A DNA stretch of 51,674 nt from Bacillota bacterium (lineage in GTDB: Bacteria > Bacillota > Clostridia > Caldicoprobacterales > Xylanivirgaceae). The DNA lies in assembly GCA_023621995.1 (NCBI GenBank), contig JAMOAB010000021.1, positions 1-51,674 on the forward strand, in the 5' to 3' direction. Shown in pieces: positions 8,189 through 15,373 of this stretch (within the stretch, counting starts at the first letter, position 1; every line of letters begins with the position of its first letter). Below the pieces are notes generated by a model. It saw only the letters and a program-made list of their open reading frames with translations, did no database searches and was not told where the DNA came from. A program made the position numbers and the translations under genes.

Positions 8189-8389
8189 CAGGAGATTTCT
8201 GCCCTACATATATTAGACGAACTACTTGTAAAAAAGTTTCATAAATTAGTAAATTTTTCAGAAATTTTTATAAAAACTATAGTTGATACTAGCAACAAAA
8301 TAGCAGAAGAAGCTAGTAGAAAACTGCGGATCTATGTCTCTGTAGGATTTAAAGCTATTGAATTTTATATGTATTTCATGATATTATAA
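8189..8389 (+). other. 66-codon open stretch without a start codon; possible gene remnant
   Basis: The roughly 600 bases between csp and the SNF2 gene hold no confident gene. In frame with 8189 there is an uninterrupted run to TAA 8387-8389 that reads LHILDELLVKKFHKLVN, then FIKTIVDTSNKIAEEASRKL and a hydrophobic end. A GGAG sits right before an ATT codon (8195), but no ATG, GTG or TTG opens the frame. The composition looks protein-like rather than random, so this may be the leftover of a decayed gene. I do not recognise a family. Confidence 0.3.
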
Positions 8390-8444
8390 AACTTACAACA
8401 TTTATATAGATGATCAATATTATAAAGGTAAATTAATGTCGTTA

Positions 8445-8470
8445 TCTATGAAATTATTCACGTTCATAGA
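8445..8470 (+). promoter_or_regulatory. Inverted repeat upstream of the SNF2 gene (candidate operator or hairpin)
   Basis: TCTATGAA (8445-8452) and its perfect complement TTCATAGA (8463-8470) are separated by 10 AT-rich bases, 50 bases before the SNF2 start. There is no T-run, so it is more likely a protein-binding site or a leader hairpin than a terminator. Confidence 0.4.
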
Positions 8471-8519
8471 CCATTATCTTTGGTGTTGGGCTTGAATAAT
8501 TATAAGAAGGAGAGAAAGC

Positions 8520-11500
8520 ATGCTTATATTGCATTGTCTATGGATAGGTGAAGAATTTATCCTATGGGGAGAAGATGACACGGTTCCACTATCTATTAAG
8601 AGGAGAGGGCGTCCACCTAAAGATACTAGCAGATATGAATTTCCCTATTTAGCAGATAGTGATAAACTGAGAAATATATTAAACATACTTTATGGCAAAG
8701 ATACTCATATCCAAATGGAAGAGTTTAGTATACAACTGACAGTACCTACTGGTAAATATTTGGCTACCAATTCTCCACTATTTACAGATGAAATTGAAGA
8801 CAGCCCCTATCGCTTGTCTTCATGGTGTATAAGGGGGATTAGAGTGCCCGCGAATGTCTTTATAGAGAATATAGCAGCTAAGACAGAGCAAGATTTAGGT
8901 TTTATCTTACCAGAGGATGTGTATCTTGCAGATGATTTTTTATACTGGTTACGGTGTGGCAGGTTTTTAATAAGGCTTTTGTGCAGACAAAAATTTATAC
9001 CAGCCATAATGGTGGAGGATGGAAGGGCATATGCTGTATGGCAGCCTGTATTGGAAGATCCAGAAGATATAAAGATTATGAAAGAGCTTATAAAGTGTAT
9101 GCCGCCAGTATGTAGAGGAGTTATAACACATGGTGAAGAGGATGGTAAGTTAGAAAATGGTAAGGATCTATTGATAGGATTTTTAAAAACTTCAATGGAT
9201 CATACTATCCGTAGATGGGTAGTGAATATGGAACTTGAGGACAGCAAGGTACCAATAGAGCGGCGTTGGCTCATTGCTCTTCACAATCTAAACAATAATG
9301 TAAAGGTCTCTGCAGAGGAGCTTAAAAATTTTATAAAGCAATTTACTAGCTGGACTAAGCCCCTCATACAAAACAAGGGTGCATTTCGGACGTGCTTTAG
9401 GTTAGAGGAGCCAGAAGATCCAAATGCAGATTGGTATATATCTTTTCATCTTCAGGCGATAGACGAACCTACCCTCCTTGTATCAGCTGACGATGTATGG
9501 GCTAAAGGAGAGGCTACTACAGTCTTTCATAGCAGAAGTTTTGAATTTCCCCAAGAGAGATTGCTAGAAGACTTGGGAAAAGCAGTTGAAATATTTCCAC
9601 CATTAGAGCGGGGACTAGACACTGCAAGGCCTATCGGATGTCATGTCACTATGGAAGAGGCATATACATTTTTGATGGAGAGCTCTATTCTACTGCAGGA
9701 AAGCGGATTTGGTGTTCTGTTGCCTGATTGGTGGAGAGAGAGGAAGAGGCATGGCATAGGAGTAAATTTAAGGCTTAAGCCTATAGATGGAGACAGGGGT
9801 CAGCTAGGACTTGATTCTATAATAAAGTTTGACTGGCAAGTGGCTCTCGGTGATGAGACTATAGATTACCAACATTTTTTTGAGCTTGTGAATCTTAAAA
9901 GACCTCTAATACAGGTAAAGGATAAATGGATAGAACTCAACAACTTAGAGGTAAGACAACTTATAAGGTGGCTAAGAGAACAAGGTGATGGGGGTACTAT
10001 ACAGTTAAGGGATGCAATATATCTAATGGCCCAAGATGAAGACAATCCATATATAAATAATGTGGAGTATGAAGGATGGGTAGGGGACTTTTTTAGGTCC
10101 ACAGAGTTTCCTGATTGCTATCCCATACTTCCGCAGCCGGAGGAATTTCGTGGCAGGCTTAGACACTATCAATTGGCAGGATATTCGTGGATGGTATACT
10201 TAAAGGAAATGGGGGTTGGGTCGTGTTTAGCAGATGATATGGGGCTTGGGAAGACAGTTCAGCTAATTGCCCTTCTCCTCCACGAAAAGAGCCAGGATAA
10301 GTTTAAATATCCAACACTCCTAATTTGTCCCACATCAGTAGTTGGCAATTGGTACAGAGAGGTTAGAAAATTCGCACCTTCTCTACACGTGTTTATACAC
10401 CATGGAAGTGATAGACTCTCTGGACAAGAATTTGTAGATGAGGTATCTAATTATGACTTGGTTATAAGCACATACAGTCTCCTTCATAGGGATGAGGAGG
10501 ATTTTAAAGAAATTCCTTGGAATGGTATAGTCTTAGATGAAGCACAAAATATAAAAAATCCTTTTACAAAGCAGGTGAAGAGTGTAAAGCGTCTAAAGAG
10601 TGGTTGGCGTATTGCCTTGACAGGTACTCCTCTTGAGAATAGGTTACAGGAGCTTTGGTCCATAATGGATTTCTTGAATCCAGGGATCTTAGGTAGTCTA
10701 GATACATTTAGACAACGGTTTGTAATCCCTATAGAAAGGCATGGAGATAAGGATAGGGCAGAGGACTTAAAGAGAATTATAAGTCCGTTTATTCTAAGGC
10801 GGGTTAAGACTGATCCGAAGGTCATACAAGATCTACCTGACAAGCAGGAGATAAATGTATATTGCAACCTAACTAGAGAGCAAACGTCCCTATATGAGAT
10901 AGTAGTGCAAGATATGCTAAATAAGGTTGCCACAAGTGAGGGAATAGAGCGTAAAGGTTTGGTCTTATCGAGTATAACAAAGCTAAAACAGATATGTAAT
11001 CATCCAATATTATATACAAGAAGTGGCAGCCACTCAAAATATCGCTCAGGTAAGATGATAAGACTTACTCAAATGCTAGAGGAGATATTAGATCAAGATG
11101 AGTGCGTATTGATATTTACCCAATACGTAGATATGGGTAGGATTCTTCAGACTTATATAAGGCGTACATTCAGGGAGGAAGTATTATTTCTCCATGGTGG
11201 AGTGGTACAGAAGGAGCGTGATACCATGATACGGAGCTTCCAGAATACAGATGGTCCCCGGGTTTTTATACTCTCATTGAGAGCTGGGGGCGTTGGCCTT
11301 AATCTTATACGGGCAAATCATGTTATCCATTTTGATAGGTGGTGGAATCCAGCTATTGAAGATCAGGCTACTGATAGGGCGTTTAGAATTGGGCAGAAGC
11401 AAAATGTACAGGTATATAAATTTATATGTTCTGGCACACTAGAGGAGAGGATAGATGGATTAATTGAGAAAAAAAAGGGATTAGCCGAAACCATAATCGG

Positions 11501-11600
11501 TAGTGGAGAGACGTGGATAACAGAGTTTGATGATGATGAACTTAGGGCTCTCATAGAATTGGAGCAGGACATGTTTGTTGAAGAAGAGGGAGATGAATAG
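8520..11600 (+). CDS. ywqA: SNF2-family helicase/ATPase (YwqA-like)
   Basis: A 1026-residue double-stranded DNA translocase of the Swi2/Snf2 class. The first 540 residues form the bacterial SNF2-associated region. The ATPase core starts with RLRHYQLAGYSWM, Walker A DDMGLGKT at about residues 571-578, the DEAQ box (LDEAQNIKNP, about 672), LTGTPLENRL, and the C-terminal helicase lobe ending with QATDRAFRIGQ (motif VI). All nucleotide-binding motifs look intact. ATG 8520 has AAGGAGAG upstream. One base after its stop begins a SWIM zinc-finger gene, the same arrangement as B. subtilis ywqA-ywqB. The cellular role is not established; involvement in DNA repair or defence is possible. Confidence 0.92.
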   Translation: MLILHCLWIGEEFILWGEDDTVPLSIKRRGRPPKDTSRYEFPYLADSDKLRNILNILYGKDTHIQMEEFSIQLTVPTGKYLATNSPLFTDEIEDSPYRLSSWCIRGIRVPANVFIENIAAKTEQDLGFILPEDVYLADDFLYWLRCGRFLIRLLCRQKFIPAIMVEDGRAYAVWQPVLEDPEDIKIMKELIKCMPPVCRGVITHGEEDGKLENGKDLLIGFLKTSMDHTIRRWVVNMELEDSKVPIERRWLIALHNLNNNVKVSAEELKNFIKQFTSWTKPLIQNKGAFRTCFRLEEPEDPNADWYISFHLQAIDEPTLLVSADDVWAKGEATTVFHSRSFEFPQERLLEDLGKAVEIFPPLERGLDTARPIGCHVTMEEAYTFLMESSILLQESGFGVLLPDWWRERKRHGIGVNLRLKPIDGDRGQLGLDSIIKFDWQVALGDETIDYQHFFELVNLKRPLIQVKDKWIELNNLEVRQLIRWLREQGDGGTIQLRDAIYLMAQDEDNPYINNVEYEGWVGDFFRSTEFPDCYPILPQPEEFRGRLRHYQLAGYSWMVYLKEMGVGSCLADDMGLGKTVQLIALLLHEKSQDKFKYPTLLICPTSVVGNWYREVRKFAPSLHVFIHHGSDRLSGQEFVDEVSNYDLVISTYSLLHRDEEDFKEIPWNGIVLDEAQNIKNPFTKQVKSVKRLKSGWRIALTGTPLENRLQELWSIMDFLNPGILGSLDTFRQRFVIPIERHGDKDRAEDLKRIISPFILRRVKTDPKVIQDLPDKQEINVYCNLTREQTSLYEIVVQDMLNKVATSEGIERKGLVLSSITKLKQICNHPILYTRSGSHSKYRSGKMIRLTQMLEEILDQDECVLIFTQYVDMGRILQTYIRRTFREEVLFLHGGVVQKERDTMIRSFQNTDGPRVFILSLRAGGVGLNLIRANHVIHFDRWWNPAIEDQATDRAFRIGQKQNVQVYKFICSGTLEERIDGLIEKKKGLAETIIGSGETWITEFDDDELRALIELEQDMFVEEEGDE

Positions 11601-11601
11601 G

Positions 11602-12423
11602 ATGACGAGGCAAACAAGGCGTGCCTTTGGTAGTACATGGTGGGGAAAAAGATGGATAGAGGTGTTAGAGTCCTTCGATTGGGATAATCGACTTACTAGG
11701 GGTCGGACATATGCTAGGAAGGGGAATGTACTGTCTATCCACATACATCCTGGGTTAGTCAAGGCAAAGGTTATAGGGAGGGAAAAGATCCCCTATAATG
11801 TGAAGATAGGACTTGCCACATTCAAAGAAGAGGCATGGGATGAGATACTTGACCATATGGCAGATAGGGCTATATATACAGCAAAACTCCTTGCAGGTGA
11901 GATGCCAGAGGAGATAGGAGAGGTATTTAAAAGTGTCCAATTATCATTATTCCCCGAGAATTTAAACGATCTATATACAAGTTGTTCATGTCCTGACATG
12001 GCAAGTCCCTGTAGGCATATTGCTGCCGTATACTATGTATTGGCTGCAGAATTGGATAAAGACCCATTTTTACTCTTTGAACTTCGTGGCATTACTAGAG
12101 AAAAGTTGGTGAGTGGGCTTAGAAGACGGCGGACAGTGTCAAACGTTGGAAGTAATGTGGAAGACCATACTACTAATCAGGAAGAACCTATGGACGATCA
12201 TACTACGTACGATGTGGATGATATAATGAACAGATATTGGGATATGTTAGGGGAGGATGATATCCCTATAATAATAGAACCACCTGTAATAAACGAATCC
12301 ATATTAAAACGGCTAGGTGAGCCTACCTTTATGAAGAATAAGCGAGATATGATAAGGCAAATAGAATCTAGCTATAAGAGAATCATGCTGAGGGCGTTAA
12401 ATATTGGTTCTGATGACTCTTGA
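11602..12423 (+). CDS. ywqB: SWIM zinc-finger protein (YwqB-like)
   Basis: A 273-residue partner of the SNF2 helicase. It opens with RRAFGSTWWGKRWIEVLE, the conserved start of the family. It carries the SWIM zinc motif CxCx(6)CxH as CSCPDMASPCRH at about residues 127-138. SWIM domains bind DNA or protein and in bacteria are mostly coupled to SNF2 ATPases. ATG 11602 is preferred over ATG 11593 because AGAGGGAG (11585-11592) then has proper spacing; the start is one base after the helicase stop, which indicates translational coupling. The C-terminal third is acidic and low in complexity (DDHTTYDVDDIM), followed by a conserved-looking basic tail. Confidence 0.9.
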   Translation: MTRQTRRAFGSTWWGKRWIEVLESFDWDNRLTRGRTYARKGNVLSIHIHPGLVKAKVIGREKIPYNVKIGLATFKEEAWDEILDHMADRAIYTAKLLAGEMPEEIGEVFKSVQLSLFPENLNDLYTSCSCPDMASPCRHIAAVYYVLAAELDKDPFLLFELRGITREKLVSGLRRRRTVSNVGSNVEDHTTNQEEPMDDHTTYDVDDIMNRYWDMLGEDDIPIIIEPPVINESILKRLGEPTFMKNKRDMIRQIESSYKRIMLRALNIGSDDS

Positions 12424-12498
12424 CAATATATCCCACTGTGTTATCATGTAATTAAAGGGATATATCTATATCCAAAACATATAGGGAGATGAAAGCAT

Positions 12499-12789
12499 AT
12501 GGATGTTTCCATGAAGAATCTTCTATTAGCAGGTATAGGGGCTGTATATCATACCTACGAGTTAGCAGCAGAGGCCCTTAATGAGATGGTGAAAAAAGGT
12601 CAACTCACAGTAGATCAGGCCAAAGAATTGAATGAAGAATTGAAAAAGAAGGCTAAGGCCGAAGAATCATCTGATAGTGATTCTATAGATGCAGATACTC
12701 TAAAGGGTATACTCCAGGATTTGAATCTTGCAACTAAGGATGATATTGAAGAGTTAAAAGCACGAATAGAGATGTTAGAGAATAATTAA
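12499..12789 (+). CDS. Phasin-family-like small helical protein
   Basis: A 96-residue protein, nearly all helical. It starts with MKNLLLAGIGAVYHTYELAA, then KKGQLTVDQAKELNEELKKK, and finishes with a short coiled coil (DDIEELKARIEMLENN) after an acidic linker. The arrangement 'short hydrophobic helix, KGxLTxxxAkeLaeEL, linker, coiled coil' is that of the proteins annotated as phasin/PhaI superfamily, often found directly before a UbiB kinase gene as here. A true polyhydroxyalkanoate granule role is doubtful, since no PHA genes are visible. GGGAGATGA precedes the ATG. An attenuator-like terminator separates it from the kinase gene by 49 bases. Confidence 0.75.
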   Translation: MDVSMKNLLLAGIGAVYHTYELAAEALNEMVKKGQLTVDQAKELNEELKKKAKAEESSDSDSIDADTLKGILQDLNLATKDDIEELKARIEMLENN

Positions 12790-12797
12790 AATAATAT

Positions 12798-12824
12798 ATA
12801 CCCTGCTTTGCAGGGTATTTTTTT
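12798..12824 (+). terminator. Rho-independent terminator between phasin-like and UbiB genes
   Basis: A 9-bp stem ATACCCTGC / GCAGGGTAT with a TTT loop, followed by TTTTTT. It lies only 15 bases before the UbiB start, so read-through probably provides reduced expression of the kinase gene. Confidence 0.88.
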
Positions 12825-12838
12825 GGATGGGATAATAT

Positions 12839-14407
12839 ATGAAAAGGGATAGGGAACGAAAACGTTCGAAAGAGATAGCTTCGGTATTGTTAAAGCATGG
12901 TCTTTCTAACCCAGCAGAGGTAAGAATGGCTTTAGAAGAACTAGGTCCTACCTTTGTCAAAATGGGCCAGATGTTATCTACCCGTCCTGACATAATACCA
13001 GAGGCATATATATGGGAGTTTCAAAAGCTACAGGACGATGTTAAGCCTGAAGATTATGATACGATAAGTGCTGTAATAGAAAGGGATTTGAAGGCACCAG
13101 TTGAAGAGGTGTTTGCTCATTTTCAGAGGGAGCCTATTGCCAGTGCTTCTCTGGCACAGGTTCATCGTGCCCTTTTAATTACAGGCGAAGAGGTCATAGT
13201 AAAGGTGCAAAGACCAGGGGCACGCGAAGCAATGATGAAGGATCTTGCCCTATTAAAAAAAGTGACCCGTCTTGCAAAGTTTGCTCCTAAGACTAGTATA
13301 TTCGATTTAGAGGGATTAGTGGATGAACTTATGTATGCAAGTCAGAAAGAACTTAACTTCCTCGAAGAGGCGAATAATATAAAGACATTCTACGAAAATA
13401 ATAAAGATGTGAAATTTATAACTTGTCCCAAGGTATATGATGAATACACCACATCAAATATCATAGTTATGGACTTTATAGATGGGATAAAAATAGGACT
13501 TATAGAAGAGCTAGAGAGTGAGGGCTATGATCTTGAAGATATGGCCATAAAACTTACAAACAATTACTTAAAACAGATATTTCAAGATGGTTTTTTCCAC
13601 GGAGATCCCCATCCAGGTAATATATTGATATCGGATACCAAGATTGCCTATATTGATTTTGGCATAATGGGGACCTTAAACAAATCTTTAAAACAGAAAT
13701 TTAACGATTTTTTATATGGTGTTGCAACTAGAAATGTAGAACTTATGACTACTTCAGTTTTAAAGATAGGTATAAAGAAGGGACCAATAAATAATAAAAA
13801 GCTCTATTCAGATATAGAAGAGCTCTATAATACGTACATAGAGATGTCCCTATATGATATAAACATTCCCCAATTTATGGATGAGATGATGAGTACGTGT
13901 AGAGATAATAATATACTAATACCCCGTGAGCTGACAATGCTTGCAAAGGGTATAATGACCATAGAGGGAGTAATTACAAAATTAGCTCCCCATATTAATA
14001 TAATGGACATAATGATACCTTACATAAAGACCCATATGGTAACTGAACGTGATCTTAAAAAGGATATAAAAGAACAGCTGGAAAACATATACAATTTTTG
14101 GCAGTATGGACTTAAGATACCAGTAAGGTTTTTAGAGCTTATAAATAGTGCATTAGCAGGTAAGTTAAAAGTACAGCTAGAGCATGATAATTTAGAAAAG
14201 GGCCTAAATATCATAAATCAGATGGTGAATAGACTTGTATTTGGAATTATAGTAGGTTCCCTTGTCATCGGTTCATCAATTGTGTTAAATGCTGACGTTG
14301 GGCCTAAATTATATGGTATTCCTGTCATAGGATTTATAGGATATGCAGGAGCTGCCATTATGGGAATATGGCTTCTCATATCGATGCTGAGATCAGGTAA
14401 GATGTAA
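12839..14407 (+). CDS. ubiB: ABC1/UbiB (AarF) family atypical kinase, membrane-anchored
   Basis: A 522-residue protein-kinase-like ATPase. Family landmarks are the KxGQ helix (FVKMGQMLSTRPDIIP), the A-rich loop ASASLAQVHRA that replaces the glycine-rich loop, the lysine in VIVKVQRPG, ELNFLEEANN, the catalytic loop GDPHPGNILI and the DFG-equivalent YIDFGIMG. The C-terminus has two hydrophobic helices (VFGIIVGSLVIGSSIVL and GAAIMGIWLLISML), so it is membrane anchored. In quinone-using organisms UbiB supports coenzyme Q biosynthesis. In a presumed anaerobic clostridium the substrate is unknown, and a lipid-homeostasis role is an inference. It ends in a strong terminator. Confidence 0.93.
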   Translation: MKRDRERKRSKEIASVLLKHGLSNPAEVRMALEELGPTFVKMGQMLSTRPDIIPEAYIWEFQKLQDDVKPEDYDTISAVIERDLKAPVEEVFAHFQREPIASASLAQVHRALLITGEEVIVKVQRPGAREAMMKDLALLKKVTRLAKFAPKTSIFDLEGLVDELMYASQKELNFLEEANNIKTFYENNKDVKFITCPKVYDEYTTSNIIVMDFIDGIKIGLIEELESEGYDLEDMAIKLTNNYLKQIFQDGFFHGDPHPGNILISDTKIAYIDFGIMGTLNKSLKQKFNDFLYGVATRNVELMTTSVLKIGIKKGPINNKKLYSDIEELYNTYIEMSLYDINIPQFMDEMMSTCRDNNILIPRELTMLAKGIMTIEGVITKLAPHINIMDIMIPYIKTHMVTERDLKKDIKEQLENIYNFWQYGLKIPVRFLELINSALAGKLKVQLEHDNLEKGLNIINQMVNRLVFGIIVGSLVIGSSIVLNADVGPKLYGIPVIGFIGYAGAAIMGIWLLISMLRSGKM

Positions 14408-14411
14408 AATG

Positions 14412-14440
14412 AAAAGCTATGCCAGAGGGCATAGCTTTTA
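14412..14440. terminator. Bidirectional terminator
   Basis: A 12-bp perfect stem AAAAGCTATGCC / GGCATAGCTTTT (14412-14423, 14428-14439) with an AGAG loop, between the converging UbiB and response-regulator genes. Confidence 0.9.
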
Positions 14441-14501
14441 TACCATATTATCTAAAGACTGCATTATGTTATGATTTATAATCACTTGTACTATATAGCT
14501 T

Positions 14502-15185
14502 TTATACAATGTTGTCTAAAAACTCTGTTATATTTAATGTGTATAGTACTTGCAAGAGTTCAGTTACTGTTTTTTTGTTGAATATTTCAAGGACTTCATC
14601 TACCTGTTCTACTACAGTATCTATACTTGTACCCCGAATATGGGCAATATCTTTAAAGTCGGCACCATCTATGAGTAACTTTATAATTTCAAGTTCCCAA
14701 GGTTTTAGCTGGGACACTATATTTAAAGTATACATGAAGCTGTCTTTAACATCGTTTGTAAGACTCCCCCCATGGCCATGTCTATGGGAAAAGTACTTAT
14801 AATCTGGGGATGTCATTTTATTGACGTCGTATATTGAATTTAATATTTCATCGGCGCCGGCTTCCTCCGGCAAGATATCATATACGCCCATGCTAAATAT
14901 CCTAGATACGGTATCATCATCAACGCTGCTACATATCATTATCACTTTAAAATGGGGAAATCGATTTAAGAGAGCGTTTGCAGCCAACACACCAGAAGCA
15001 GGTGATTCTAGGTTGTAGCAAAGTAATATAATATCAGGTTTTAATATGCCTGCCTCTAAAACCCCATCATATCCATTTGTTGCTACATCTATTATCTTCA
15101 TATTTTTAGCATGGCTTATAGAATACATATAGTGTTCTGCAATAGCAATATCAGTTGATATCATAAGAATTTTTATTTTGCCCAT
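14502..15185 (-). CDS. Atypical response regulator with LuxR-like C-terminus, phospho-acceptor Asp missing
   Basis: About 227 residues from ATG 15185. The N-terminal half has the receiver layout: IKILMISTD, then PDIILLCYNLESPASG where a normal receiver has an Asp in the LLDxxMPxxxG position, then KVIMICSSVDDD and a helix before an acidic linker. The phospho-acceptor position is occupied by Cys or Tyr, so ordinary phosphorylation is unlikely. A His-rich stretch (FSHRHGHGG) joins it to a C-terminal LuxR/FixJ-like helix-turn-helix (LKPWELEIIKLLIDGADFKD, then THR/SER-rich recognition part TSIDTVVEQVDEVL). The promoter at 15245-15273 places initiation near 15238, which argues for ATG 15185 over the upstream in-frame start at 15227. 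No histidine kinase is adjacent. Confidence 0.72.
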   Translation of the reverse strand: MGKIKILMISTDIAIAEHYMYSISHAKNMKIIDVATNGYDGVLEAGILKPDIILLCYNLESPASGVLAANALLNRFPHFKVIMICSSVDDDTVSRIFSMGVYDILPEEAGADEILNSIYDVNKMTSPDYKYFSHRHGHGGSLTNDVKDSFMYTLNIVSQLKPWELEIIKLLIDGADFKDIAHIRGTSIDTVVEQVDEVLEIFNKKTVTELLQVLYTLNITEFLDNIV

Positions 15186-15244
15186 ATAAAACACCCATTC
15201 CTTGAAAAAGTCTATCTTCGATTCCATACTTGTATTATAAGCTC

Positions 15245-15273
15245 ATAATATGGTATATTGTAACAATAGTCAA
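15245..15273 (-). promoter_or_regulatory. Promoter of the response-regulator gene with operator-like dyad
   Basis: On the minus strand TTGACT is separated by exactly 17 bases from TATTAT. The spacer contains the dyad ATTGT-T-ACAAT (15257-15267), well placed for a repressor or for autoregulation. Confidence 0.65.
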
Positions 15274-15318
15274 TAAACCAAATGCACAAAAAACCTATAT
15301 CCCTACTATTTATTTTTT

Positions 15319-15347
15319 TTGAAGAAACAAGGGATAATAGAGATATA
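15319..15347 (+). promoter_or_regulatory. Probable promoter of the P-type ATPase gene
   Basis: TTGAAG (15319-15324), 17 bases, then GATATA (15342-15347), about 27 bases before the TTG start; a moderate match to the sigma-A consensus. Confidence 0.42.
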
Positions 15348-15373
15348 CTTCATATTAAAGGAGATGGTTTTAG

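Noticed and set aside
10484-10933. A 149-codon minus-strand frame opposite the SNF2 gene
   Set aside because: It lies inside conserved helicase motifs and shows no family resemblance; an antisense shadow.
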